Shown here: positions 53,741 to 62,428 of the stretch, piece after piece
How positions within the stretch are numbered: position 1 is the stretch's first letter
How the letters are laid out: each line of letters opens with the position of its first letter
Source: Lachnospiraceae bacterium
GTDB taxonomy: Bacteria > Bacillota > Clostridia > Lachnospirales > Lachnospiraceae
Assembly: GCA_910575555.1 (NCBI GenBank)
Contig: CAJTFX010000023.1
Span: 1-64,000, forward strand
Direction: 5' to 3'
Length of the DNA stretch: 64,000 bases
Notes under the pieces: generated by a model
The model's database searches: none
Told to the model about the DNA's origin: nothing
The model's input: only the letters and a program-made list of their open reading frames with translations
Position numbers and translations under genes: made by a program

Positions 53741-55039
53741 ATGAAAGATATTATATTAATTAATTTACCAACAAATGCGTGGTACAAAAAAGAATTTTCC
53801 AAAAATAATGCTATGCCACCCCTTGGGCTTATGTATATAGCTACTGTTCTGCAAAATAATCATTTTGATGTAGATCTTATAGATTTTTCAGTTACTAATA
53901 TGAAAGAACATGAATTTACTAATTATATATTGTCTGAAAAACCAAAAATAGTAGGAATTTCTACTTACGCCGAATCTTGGTTAGCCTTAAAAGTTATAAG
54001 TGCTCATATAAAATCTCTACTACCTACATGTCTAATATGTGCAGGAGGTGCTTTTGCAACTTTTACTTACAGAGATGTTCTAAGTAAAAGTCATGTAGAT
54101 ATCATATCAACTGGCGAGGGGGAGCTTTCTATTTTGGCACTCTGCAATTCAGTTATACATAAACAAGGAGCAATACCATCTATTCCTGGTTTAATTATAA
54201 AAACACCCGAAAAGAAAGTTATCTGTACCAGCATTAGCAAAAGAATAACCGACTTAGATTCGCTTCCATTCGTTAATAGAGAATTAGTTGATGCAAGCAA
54301 ATACAACATTCCATATACAATTTCTACTTCCCGTGGTTGTCCAGGTGGATGTATTTTTTGTTCCTCTAAGAGTTTTTGGGGTTCAAAAATTTATATGCGT
54401 TCTGCCTCTAACATTGTAGCAGAGATAATGGAAATTTATACTAAATATAAATCTAATGTGTTTCAAATATCAGATGATACTTTCACCGCATCTAAAAATA
54501 GAGCTATTGATGTATGTTCTGCTTTAATAAACTCGGGCATACAATTTATTTGGGGATGCGAATCAAGAGCTGATGTAATTACAGAAGATTTTGCAAGATT
54601 ACTAAAAAAAGCAGGTTGTAACAAAATACAAATTGGTTTAGAAAGTGCTGACAACCAAATTCTAAAGAGTTTAAACAAATATGTCACTATAGAACAAATT
54701 GAAAACGCACTTAAAATATTAAGTGAGCAAGGATTTTTTATCACATTATCGTTTATTGTAGGACATGCTGATGATACTACTTCCACAATAAAAAAAACTA
54801 TAGACTTCGCTATTCAAGCAAAAGAGAAATATGGTGCTGCCCCGGCAATTAGTGTGAACACTCCTTTTCCTGGCACCCCGCAATATTCCTTACTCAATCA
54901 ATTAGGAATAACAATATACAATACCGATTGGAATGAATATAGGTTAGATAATCCTAATATTTCAACACGCCATCTTACTTTGGACCAGATTCGCCAATAT
55001 TATTATATGGGCACAAGAGAAATGAGGAAATTATCATGA
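53741..55039 (+). CDS. B12-binding radical SAM enzyme
   Basis: This 432-residue enzyme has an N-terminal Rossmann-like cobalamin-binding domain (about 20-140; PPLGLMYIATVLQNNHFDVD and ISTGEGE) and a radical SAM core with C-x3-C-x2-C at Cys200, Cys204 and Cys207 (RGCPGGCIFCSS). The GG(E)-like and QIGLESADNQ SAM-binding strands follow. The class includes C-methyltransferases and other carbon-bond enzymes of natural products. The lower cobalamin ligand motif DxHxxG is not seen, as in many RiPP members. The substrate is probably the 44-residue peptide. The gene overlaps the next by four bases. Confidence 0.85.
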   Translation: MKDIILINLPTNAWYKKEFSKNNAMPPLGLMYIATVLQNNHFDVDLIDFSVTNMKEHEFTNYILSEKPKIVGISTYAESWLALKVISAHIKSLLPTCLICAGGAFATFTYRDVLSKSHVDIISTGEGELSILALCNSVIHKQGAIPSIPGLIIKTPEKKVICTSISKRITDLDSLPFVNRELVDASKYNIPYTISTSRGCPGGCIFCSSKSFWGSKIYMRSASNIVAEIMEIYTKYKSNVFQISDDTFTASKNRAIDVCSALINSGIQFIWGCESRADVITEDFARLLKKAGCNKIQIGLESADNQILKSLNKYVTIEQIENALKILSEQGFFITLSFIVGHADDTTSTIKKTIDFAIQAKEKYGAAPAISVNTPFPGTPQYSLLNQLGITIYNTDWNEYRLDNPNISTRHLTLDQIRQYYYMGTREMRKLS

Positions 55040-56208
55040 ATGAAAAATTATTTTTTGATTATAATGCTTATTTAATCAGGGAAATAAATGAAAAGAAATT
55101 TTTTCTTTCTAATAAGTATTTTAATTGGTTCGCTACAACCGAATCAGGTATGCGCATTTTAGAGCTTCTCAACGGTTCAAATTGCACAAATGAAATTGCA
55201 CAAATTTTATCAAAAAAGTATAACATACCTTATGATATTATCCTAAAAGATATAGACAATTTTTGTAATAATATGAAAAAAAACGGGCTAATAGGAATAC
55301 AGCCACCAAATTGTATCACCTACTACCAACACATTTTCTTAAATATAATAAATAATCATGATATTATGTCTGAGGAAAATTTTAATAGAATACTATTAAC
55401 ATTAAAAGATAAAATAATTCCAAATGTAACATCCATTTTTTTGTTTGGAACAGATCCCTTAGTTCACCCTCAATTGGAAGAATTGATTTTAAATGCCAGT
55501 AAATCTAAATGTAAACTAATTCTTTGGTCAACAGAAACTGTTTCTCAGAAAGAAAATATCGCCGCCCTTAAAGGAAAGTTGGATGAATTTATATTTACTT
55601 TCAAATATAAGATGAATGCATTTGAACAATCACCAGATTTTCCTATTCTTAAATATTGTTATAACAACGGTTTTCCATTTTCAGCTTTCATAAAACCCTC
55701 TAAAATAAATATTTTTAGCGGGAATACAATAGTTGATTTTTTAAGCAAGATAAATGCTAAAAAGTTATATATTGAAAACCCACTTTGTAGTAACGATACT
55801 TATACAATGAAAGACTACCTAAGTTTTGAGCAACAACTCCTTAAAAAGGAAATCATCTTACGATTTTGGCAAAACAAAAAGATATCCTCTCCTGTCACTT
55901 CCGTTTTTCCAATGCGGTTTCTATGTCAAAATGCCCCCCATAGAATCTGTGTTAAGAAAGACTGTGGTTGTAACCATAACATAATTGCTTTTGATCCTAC
56001 CGGCAAGCCTTATCCTTGTTATATGTATATAGATTCAAAAAAGATTGTTACATTTAAACACGACAAAAGTGATTGTTCTACATGCTCTTACTATTTTCTA
56101 TGTTTAGGTGGTTGCAAAGCTTTATTAGATTACAATAGCACTCAATCTTTGGATGAACTATGTGATTATACCAAAGCTCTTTATGAATCATTATTATTCG
56201 AAATTTAA
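55036..56208 (+). CDS. SPASM-domain protein with radical SAM cysteines lost
   Basis: This 390-residue protein begins with a PqqD-like domain (about 1-90: LFFDYNAYLIREINEKKFFL, ATTESGMRILELLNG). A TIM-barrel part follows (about 100-290) and then a SPASM domain with the auxiliary cluster cysteines (from about 297: RICVKKDCGCN, GKPYPCYMY, CSTCSYYFLCLGGCKAL, C). Where radical SAM proteins have C-x3-C-x2-C, it reads ITYYQHIFLNIINNH with no cysteine. So it keeps auxiliary Fe-S ligands but cannot form the SAM cluster. It may be a scaffold or electron carrier for the B12 enzyme with which it overlaps by four bases. Confidence 0.82.
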   Translation: MNEKLFFDYNAYLIREINEKKFFLSNKYFNWFATTESGMRILELLNGSNCTNEIAQILSKKYNIPYDIILKDIDNFCNNMKKNGLIGIQPPNCITYYQHIFLNIINNHDIMSEENFNRILLTLKDKIIPNVTSIFLFGTDPLVHPQLEELILNASKSKCKLILWSTETVSQKENIAALKGKLDEFIFTFKYKMNAFEQSPDFPILKYCYNNGFPFSAFIKPSKINIFSGNTIVDFLSKINAKKLYIENPLCSNDTYTMKDYLSFEQQLLKKEIILRFWQNKKISSPVTSVFPMRFLCQNAPHRICVKKDCGCNHNIIAFDPTGKPYPCYMYIDSKKIVTFKHDKSDCSTCSYYFLCLGGCKALLDYNSTQSLDELCDYTKALYESLLFEI

Positions 56209-56220
56209 AGGAGGTTCTTT

Positions 56221-57051
56221 ATGACTAATGTATTAGAAGTTAATAACATATCCAAAAAATTAGGAAATTTCTCTCTTGAAAATATATCTTTCACTTTAGA
56301 AAGGGGACAAATAATAGGAATAATTGGTAAAAATGGTGCAGGTAAAACGACTTTACTTAAATTAGTTTTAGAAATACTCACCAAGGACAATGGTAGTATA
56401 AATACTATCCCTAAGCAAGATATTGGAGTTGTTATTGGAGAACATGTATATTATGAAAGTCTATCTTGCATAGAAATGGCCAAAATTCTGTCACATTTTT
56501 ATAAAAAATGGAACTGGGATGATTTCAAAAAATATATACAAACATTTTCACTTCCCCTTAAACAAAAAATAGAAGAACTCTCGAAAGGGATGAAAGTAAA
56601 ATTTTCATTAGCGTGTGCTCTTAGTCATCAAGCTCAACTTTTAATTTTAGATGAACCAACCTCCGGATTAGACCCTAGCGCCCGTTATAAACTTCTAGAA
56701 GAATTGCATTCTATGGCCAATTTACATAATATGTCAATACTGTTCACCTCACATATCTCATCCGATATTGAACAGATTGCTAATAAAATAATTTATTTAA
56801 AGAGTGGAAAACTTGTTGATTTTATTGATATCGCAATGATTGGTAAAAAATATACCTCTATAAAAACTAACGATTTTAATGTCGTTCAAGATTTAAAACA
56901 AAACAATATTTTTCTATTTAAGCATGGAGATGATTGGGAAACTGTAGTTAATTCTTCACAACTTGATAACTTATCAAATTATAAGAATTTATCTTTTTCA
57001 AAAGCAACTTTAGACGATATTATCTGTTTTATGGCAGAAGATGAGGAATAA
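56221..57051 (+). CDS. ABC transporter ATP-binding protein
   Basis: This 276-residue ATPase has Walker A GKNGAGKTT (about 39-47), signature LSKGMKVKFSLACAL, Walker B LLILDEPTSGLDPS and the H-loop TSHIS. The signature is LSKGM and not LSGGQ, as in BcrA/YtrB-type ATPases that export or resist peptides. It lies 12 bp after the SPASM gene and precedes two permease genes. It would power export of, or immunity to, the peptide of this locus. Confidence 0.88.
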   Translation: MTNVLEVNNISKKLGNFSLENISFTLERGQIIGIIGKNGAGKTTLLKLVLEILTKDNGSINTIPKQDIGVVIGEHVYYESLSCIEMAKILSHFYKKWNWDDFKKYIQTFSLPLKQKIEELSKGMKVKFSLACALSHQAQLLILDEPTSGLDPSARYKLLEELHSMANLHNMSILFTSHISSDIEQIANKIIYLKSGKLVDFIDIAMIGKKYTSIKTNDFNVVQDLKQNNIFLFKHGDDWETVVNSSQLDNLSNYKNLSFSKATLDDIICFMAEDEE

Positions 57052-57054
57052 AAT

Positions 57055-57606
57055 ATGTTTTATTTGATTGGAAAACTTTTAATTAAAAATAAAGCGTTTA
57101 TCCTATTTCCTATTTTTTTAATACCAGGTTTTACAATAAGCCCCTCTATAGGCTGTATATCAGTTATAGGCTATTTTATGCAAATTATATCTAGCTATAA
57201 TGATAAATATTCAGCAGAATATTTCATTATTTGCACGACAGATCAAAAAAAATATTTGTATTTTAAGATGTATGCAAGCTTTATCTTTTATATTTGTCTT
57301 ACCTTGATACTTATTCATGGAATAAAGCTAATAGTATTTGATTGTTTTTCATTCTTAGATATGATAATACAACTAAGTTATTCCCTTCTCGGATATAGTA
57401 TCCTATTTGCATTATGGCTAATTTTAGGAAATTTCCGGTTTGAGCGAATATTTAATTGCTTAATAATGCTACTATTGGTAATAAGTTTTTTCCCCGAATA
57501 TTTCCAGTTATTAAAATACAAATACGACTTTGTAGCGAACATTATTTTATCTGGGATTTTCTGCTATTTAGGAATACAGTTTAAATTTTTACGCGATGTA
57601 GATTAG
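57055..57606 (+). CDS. ABC-2 type permease-like protein 1
   Basis: This 183-residue hydrophobic protein has about six membrane segments, starts 3 bp after the ATPase stop and has no motif beyond that. ATPase spacing and the partner gene suggest it is one half of a heterodimeric permease. It is shorter than the usual ABC-2 permease (about 220-260). The base composition is very A/T-rich, like the rest of the locus. Confidence 0.7.
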   Translation: MFYLIGKLLIKNKAFILFPIFLIPGFTISPSIGCISVIGYFMQIISSYNDKYSAEYFIICTTDQKKYLYFKMYASFIFYICLTLILIHGIKLIVFDCFSFLDMIIQLSYSLLGYSILFALWLILGNFRFERIFNCLIMLLLVISFFPEYFQLLKYKYDFVANIILSGIFCYLGIQFKFLRDVD

Positions 57607-57618
57607 GAGACAAACACT

Positions 57619-58194
57619 ATGAACAGTTTATTTTACAAAGATTTAATTCTACTAAAAAGGAGCAAAGTTTTATTATCTCTTTTAGTATTTACATGTATAT
57701 GTTGCATTATTTCTATCAAACTCCCTACTATGGGAATAACATATATGATTTTTTTATTTTTTTTGATATATAACAGTATTTCCTATTTTGAAGATAAATT
57801 CGATGGTATTACTATTATAGGAGCAATCACACAAATAAACTCAAAACTATGGTTGGCAAAATACTTACTTAATACCTGTTATGTCATTACAATTGCACTC
57901 TTCACAGAGATTTTAACTTTTTTGAATCTATTTCAACTTAAAACTATTGACATAGTATTATCCATGATTTTCATGCAACTTTTAGTCTTTTTTTGTACTA
58001 TAAGCAGTTATAAAAAGAATCAATATCTATTTATTGTCACCTTAGTTTTAAGTGTATTTGCAACAACTATTATAACACTAATAAAAACCATTGAAATTTC
58101 TCTCAGCCTTCCTTTTATAATTTTAACTATTTATGTAATTTTAGTTATGATAGGTACACTTTTAATACACTTACTACATAAAAATAAAAACTAA
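57619..58194 (+). CDS. ABC-2 type permease-like protein 2
   Basis: This 191-residue hydrophobic protein has about six membrane segments (first at about 17-45) and a short N terminus with MNSLFYKDLILLKRSKVLLS, typical of ABC-2 permeases. It starts 12 bp after the first permease, with AGGAG upstream. It is the last gene of the operon, with a long nested hairpin downstream. Confidence 0.72.
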   Translation: MNSLFYKDLILLKRSKVLLSLLVFTCICCIISIKLPTMGITYMIFLFFLIYNSISYFEDKFDGITIIGAITQINSKLWLAKYLLNTCYVITIALFTEILTFLNLFQLKTIDIVLSMIFMQLLVFFCTISSYKKNQYLFIVTLVLSVFATTIITLIKTIEISLSLPFIILTIYVILVMIGTLLIHLLHKNKN

Positions 58195-58214
58195 TATTAA
58201 ATATTCTCTACCAA

Positions 58215-58324
58215 TAAGGGGATATCCAAAATAATCCTTAAATACAAAATTTCTTATTTGCAAGGTAAGCGTAAAATAATTCAACACATTGTTTTACACT
58301 TACCTTGATGCCTTATAATCCCCT
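58215..58324 (+). terminator. Nested hairpin after the RiPP operon
   Basis: An outer pair AAGGGGAT / ATCCCCTT (58215-58222, 58317-58324) encloses an inner 16-base pair CAAGGTAAGCGTAAAA with TTTTACACTTACCTTG (58261-58307, one mismatch). A TTTCTAC tail follows. It probably ends the operon transcript, though the structure could also be an insertion remnant. Confidence 0.6.
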
Positions 58325-58366
58325 TTCTACATCAATTTTTTCTTGTTCTATTATTCTTCCTTTTCG

Positions 58367-58588
58367 TTAACTTATTTTTTTTATTTTATTCCAACTTACA
58401 AAGACAACAACCATTGTAACCATCCCCATTTCTATACCTGCACCAATATCATTGATGACATTTTTAGCAGGAGATAACGCCACTCCCAATAAAACGCCAT
58501 ATATCATCACAAATACTAGAATAGAAATTTTTTTGGCTTTACACTCACGAAATGTCCTCTTATACTTTTCCTTCAATTCTTCTTTCAT
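58367..58588 (-). CDS. Small two-helix membrane protein
   Basis: This 73-residue protein has a charged N terminus (MKEELKEKYKRTFRECKAKK) and two hydrophobic helices (about 22-41 and 50-67). It is not recognised. Small membrane proteins of this kind near peptide loci can serve immunity; that is only a guess. Its start codon abuts an IS66 remnant, so its original promoter may be lost. Confidence 0.5.
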   Translation of the reverse strand: MKEELKEKYKRTFRECKAKKISILVFVMIYGVLLGVALSPAKNVINDIGAGIEMGMVTMVVVFVSWNKIKKIS

Positions 58589-58589
58589 C

Positions 58590-58868
58590 CTTCACAGTAA
58601 ACAGGATGTGGTCCGAATTGCTATAGAGCCGGAACATACTCCGGCAGAACTGGCTATAATGGAAAGAAACCGTTCGCTGTGCCCTGACAATCCACATACA
58701 ATTGAAAGCGAAGCAAATGGATTGCAGCTCCGCATGAGCAATGATGTTCAGCCAGTTTTATTAAAGACTCTGATGGATGTTCTTAAGGTGTCCACCTGCT
58801 AGCGAACATCTCGAATGTCGATGGGATCTACTCTGTCTGCGGCAGAACAGACATGAAAAAGTCCATCG
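58590..58868 (+). pseudogene. IS66 tnpA/tnpB remnant
   Basis: The frame ends RMSNDVQPVLLKTLMDVLKV, as the C terminus of IS66 TnpA does. Straight after, another frame reads LANISNVDGIYSVCGRTDMK and KSIDGLCAII, the start of TnpB. Both are cut: tnpA lacks its helix-turn-helix, tnpB its remaining two thirds, and tnpC is missing. The G/C content is higher than in the RiPP genes. Confidence 0.75.
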
Positions 58869-59333
58869 ATGGTCTGTGTGCCATCATCATATGGACTCTA
58901 CTTTGCAAAAGAAGCATTTGTCCATGGGGCAATCGGCTTTTTCTGTGTCCTATTTGGATATATTTACGAATTTGTTACAGATGAGCAAATATTTCTCCTC
59001 ATGAATCTTTGCATCGGTGTCGGAACCGTCATACGAATTGTGAGTCTTCTGCATACCATCAAGATGCATGACTATGCCGAATTAACTGGAGCCTGTACAA
59101 AACGTGAAGTCAGCCCACTTACCAAGAAACAGAAAATTATTTTCCAGTCCGCTGACCAGACAGAATATCACTTTACATTCGATAAAAATATCATCCTTTT
59201 ATCTGGACATTATTATTGCCTATATTTTCGGTATGTAGCAAACCTTTCGGGTGAAGAAAAGATTACCCCAGATTTAGTTGCGTATGAGGAATTATCCTCC
59301 CTAAATAAAAATCTTTCCTCGAAGAACCCTTAA
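58869..59333 (+). pseudogene. Membrane protein remnant, 5' truncated
   Basis: The 154-codon frame reads FAKEAFVHGAIGFFCVLFGY, then EQIFLLMNLCIGVGTVIRIV, giving two membrane segments, and a C-terminal soluble beta-rich domain (YHFTFDKNIILLSGHYYCLY). It begins inside the IS66 piece without an RBS, so the 5' part is lost. The family is not recognised. Confidence 0.5.
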
Positions 59334-59350
59334 ATTTTTCTAAATATATC

Positions 59351-59456
59351 AGAAGGGGCTGTCGCATTAAGAAAAATGATACAAGATATAGCTAGTTTGA
59401 AACATTCTTCTATACTATATCTTGTATATGTTTTGCTTAGTGCGACAGCCCCTTCT
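59351..59456. mobile_element. 106-bp near-perfect palindrome (MITE-like)
   Basis: The ends are 16-bp perfect inverted repeats, AGAAGGGGCTGTCGCA and its complement, of the sort seen at IS1182-type and related elements. The arms continue to pair imperfectly to the centre (ATACAAGATATAG and complement). There is no ORF. A similar TGTCGCAAAA end is seen at about 62871. Confidence 0.75.
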
Positions 59457-59502
59457 ATTATACTTTTTATCTACTCACTCTTTTACACTATTCGTTTTTC
59501 TT

Positions 59503-59694
59503 TTAGTTTTTTACTTCTTCAAGAGAAAGGCCGGAAATGTTTGCAATTTCTTCTAAAGTATATTTCCCAGTATACGACGTGCTACTTCTTTTAAAGAATC
59601 TTTTCTCATATCTTCCATTACTTTACACATAACTGCAATTCCCATCTTAATAATATCATTTTCTATGATGAAAACTACAAATATTTCAGAATAA
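59503..59694 (-). pseudogene. Rpn/PD-(D/E)XK transposase-like 3' remnant
   Basis: On the minus strand the DNA reads MGIAVMCKVMEDMRKDSLKE and VARRILG, then, after a frameshift, YTLEEIANISGLSLEEVKN and a stop at 59503. This last block is the common C-terminal tail of Rpn-family nuclease/transposase proteins of Clostridia. It starts right after the stop of the permease gene at 59695. Confidence 0.6.
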
Positions 59695-62103
59695 TTATTC
59701 AATTGTTTTAATGCGCTCTACCAACGTTCCTTTCTTCACGTAATGAATCACATAAAGAGAATATACTCCTCCCATAAATACAAGTACTATGAAATAAAAT
59801 AATATTTGCAAAATAGGAAAGCTAAAATGCAACGTCCCCAATGTTCCAACTTGATTAAATACTGTACATAAAATATAACCTGCAAAACTTCCTACTGTCA
59901 ATGTTATTATCGCAGTTCCTACGATATAAAATAAACATTCTGCTTGGAGTATTTTGGCAAACTGTTTATTAGTTAAGCCAACTGCTTGTAAAATAGCAAA
60001 TTCCTGTTGCCTTGATATAATATTTGTCATTAAGGTATTAACCATATTAATAACACCAAAAACAGCCACAAATAAAACCAGACAATATAAGGGGATTTTA
60101 ATCTTATTCAATTCATTTTTCAACTGTATCATTACATCACTAATACTCGAAATTTCTACTTCCCCATTACTTTCCATTAAATCAAAAATTTGCTTTTCTA
60201 CATCTGGCAGTTTATCTTCTTCTACATCTATAAAACAGTTCATATTAAAATTTTTTACATTTCCTTTTATTTCACATAATAATTCCTCTGGAAAAAAGAA
60301 AATAGGGGTTGCTACCCCAAGAGTAGGTGCCTCACAAATGCCCATCACTGTAAATTTTTGCCAAGCACCTGTGTCTGTCTGAACTTCTATTATATCACCT
60401 ATTTTCGGAGTATATTGATAATAATTAGTTAACAACTTTTCCGAATTATCAACAATAATGCCTTTTCCTTGAATCAGTTTTTGATGATCTGCAGTTCCCT
60501 CTACCAATCCTCGCAAAAAATAAGTATATTGACTTTCAGGTATTCCTATATTTGAAAAAAAATGGTTATTGCCATCATTAAATGCAACCGGAAATTTCAT
60601 ATTAGAAATACAGCCTCGCACATATTCTATTTTCTTCACACCCTCTATCCCAAGAATACTCTTTTCCATATTATCATTTATCGGATTTTCAACTTGCAAA
60701 TTGTTAAAATCATTCGCCCTATCTTTCGCCTGTACATTTAACGGATTCAGAGAAATCATAATATCACCTTTTGGAAATTGCTGTTTCGCCATACTTTTTA
60801 CATCAAATGAATTCGTATATGCAGCAACACACATAAGCAGTATTCCAGAAACTCCCAAAGATATTAATGTTAATAAGGCTTTTCTTTTATTTCTATTAAA
60901 ATTCATTTTTGCAAGGGAATATGGTGTTATCTTTCGCCGTTCTCTTTTCGTGTCTACATATAATATTGTATCAACTACGTTTATTCTTAATGCCTCAATT
61001 GGCGATATTTTTGAAGCTTTTTTCGCTGGAGCATGAATGGCAATTAATAAAGCAATTTCTGTAACCACAGAAATTATTACAACACACTTACATGTTGTAG
61101 TCCAGTTCCATCCATTTGGAACTGTAAAATATCCCAAACTACACCCAATCACAATTCCTACAGGGATTGCTATTACTGATAATCGTAAACATTCTTTTTG
61201 AACAATACATTTAATTTGTTTTTGAGTTGTACCAATTACCTTTAATCTACCATATTTTTGCGTTTTTTCAATAGATGAAATATAAAATATACTATAAATA
61301 ACTAGCGAACATGCAAATATAATAAAAATACTTGCCATTACAATTACTATTACTTCTACTGTAGATTTCTCTTCTGATAATCCAAAATAAGTAGAACTAT
61401 ACATAACATACTGACTAGGTACATTACTCTGCTCTGCAATTATTTCTATCGTCATTTTTAATGACTCACTATCTATTTTAGTAGCATTTTTTAAAGAGAT
61501 TAACACATCAAAATTACTATTTTTAGCATATTGATTATATAATGTCTCCGATATCAAAATTCTATATATTTTGGTAGTATTGCTATCGGGTATAATTCCA
61601 CAAACAGTATATTCCTGTTTTTCTCCAACTGGTATATTCAATGAAATTTTTTGATTAAGTTTAACAGGCATATTAAGGTTCTCCAAATATGCCTGTTCCA
61701 CTACAACTTCATTTTTTTTCTCTGGCATCCTACCCAATAAACTCGATATTCCTTTCAATTTAAGCGCATTACTATCTCTATAATATATATCAAGCGTATA
61801 GTCTCCCACTCTCTCTGTTCCAAAAGAAGCCTCTTTACCAATCATTTCAATTTGATCATTATTTTCTAATGCTGTAAAAATTTCATCTGTACTTTTAATA
61901 AATGATGCCTGATAACGGCCTTGCAAATATAGCTTCGTTTCTCTACTGACACCAAAATTATTTAACGCCAAAAAAACCATTAGTGCTACAGCAAGGAGAA
62001 TTGTTGTTATAACAAATTTATTTCTCCGTTTATCTGCATGTATGCTTCTGATTGCTAATTTCCTTATAGCATTATTAGCACTTTTACCAAAAAGAAAAAA
62101 CAT
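59695..62103 (-). CDS. FtsX/MacB-type ABC permease, orphan
   Basis: This 802-residue permease has a first membrane helix at about 29-48, a large outer domain (50-250), an FtsX core with three helices (about 255-390), a further helix (about 407-430) and second outer domain, and a final FtsX core (about 675-790; LVLFVAVFGVINMVNTLMTN, then FAILQAVGLTNKQFAKILQA). This is the layout of SalY/BceB-like and MacB-like permeases for peptide export or resistance. No MacB-type ATPase gene is beside it. The two cysteine-bearing peptide genes lie directly upstream on the same strand, which suggests their export or immunity. Confidence 0.82.
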   Translation of the reverse strand: MFFLFGKSANNAIRKLAIRSIHADKRRNKFVITTILLAVALMVFLALNNFGVSRETKLYLQGRYQASFIKSTDEIFTALENNDQIEMIGKEASFGTERVGDYTLDIYYRDSNALKLKGISSLLGRMPEKKNEVVVEQAYLENLNMPVKLNQKISLNIPVGEKQEYTVCGIIPDSNTTKIYRILISETLYNQYAKNSNFDVLISLKNATKIDSESLKMTIEIIAEQSNVPSQYVMYSSTYFGLSEEKSTVEVIVIVMASIFIIFACSLVIYSIFYISSIEKTQKYGRLKVIGTTQKQIKCIVQKECLRLSVIAIPVGIVIGCSLGYFTVPNGWNWTTTCKCVVIISVVTEIALLIAIHAPAKKASKISPIEALRINVVDTILYVDTKRERRKITPYSLAKMNFNRNKRKALLTLISLGVSGILLMCVAAYTNSFDVKSMAKQQFPKGDIMISLNPLNVQAKDRANDFNNLQVENPINDNMEKSILGIEGVKKIEYVRGCISNMKFPVAFNDGNNHFFSNIGIPESQYTYFLRGLVEGTADHQKLIQGKGIIVDNSEKLLTNYYQYTPKIGDIIEVQTDTGAWQKFTVMGICEAPTLGVATPIFFFPEELLCEIKGNVKNFNMNCFIDVEEDKLPDVEKQIFDLMESNGEVEISSISDVMIQLKNELNKIKIPLYCLVLFVAVFGVINMVNTLMTNIISRQQEFAILQAVGLTNKQFAKILQAECLFYIVGTAIITLTVGSFAGYILCTVFNQVGTLGTLHFSFPILQILFYFIVLVFMGGVYSLYVIHYVKKGTLVERIKTIE

Positions 62104-62193
62104 ATGTTATCCTCCTCGTATTAATGTAGCTGTTAAGTATTAAGTAAATCTTCACTTTGTTTTTGCAGTTTTCTTGTTTTGTTCACATAGAAT

Positions 62194-62229
62194 CCACCAA
62201 ATCAGTTATAAACTATGCTGATTTGGTGG
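62194..62229 (-). terminator. Hairpin between peptide genes and permease
   Basis: CCACCAAATCAG pairs perfectly with CTGATTTGGTGG around a 12-base loop. No T run follows on the minus strand, so it is more likely a processing or attenuation structure that lifts peptide mRNA over permease mRNA. Confidence 0.6.
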
Positions 62230-62262
62230 CCCTAATTTTTCAAACAGCTATTTCTGCTCCTA

Positions 62263-62415
62263 TCAGCTATCGGTTGAGAGGAACGAACCATTTCCAAAAC
62301 AATCTGTCATACAATGTACTTTCAATAAATCACATTTCTCATACCAACCATATACATTAACTTCTTCTACAGACAGCTCTTCTTTTGACTCACTTGCTAC
62401 ATTTTTAATATCCAT
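62263..62415 (-). CDS. Putative RiPP precursor B, 50 residues
   Basis: ATG 62415 has AGGAG 8 bases before it. The peptide has a charged, acidic leader-like part (MDIKNVASESKEELSVEEVN) followed by VYGWYEKCDLLKVHCMTDCF and GNGSFLSTDS. Its cysteines are spaced C-x6-C-x3-C-x-G-x-G, exactly as in the neighbour peptide, with EEVNVY before and a TD near the end shared too. The pair looks like paralogous precursors. Cys in the first half with acceptor residues after them recalls sactipeptides or ranthipeptides. Confidence 0.7.
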   Translation of the reverse strand: MDIKNVASESKEELSVEEVNVYGWYEKCDLLKVHCMTDCFGNGSFLSTDS

Positions 62416-62428
62416 AATCTTCTCCTCC

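Noticed and set aside
53741-55039. The B12 radical SAM enzyme was considered as a housekeeping enzyme such as MiaB, RimO or the HemN type.
   Set aside because: It lacks the UPF0004 and TRAM domains of MiaB/RimO and the HemN motifs. Its overlap with a SPASM gene and a peptide operon argues for a RiPP role.
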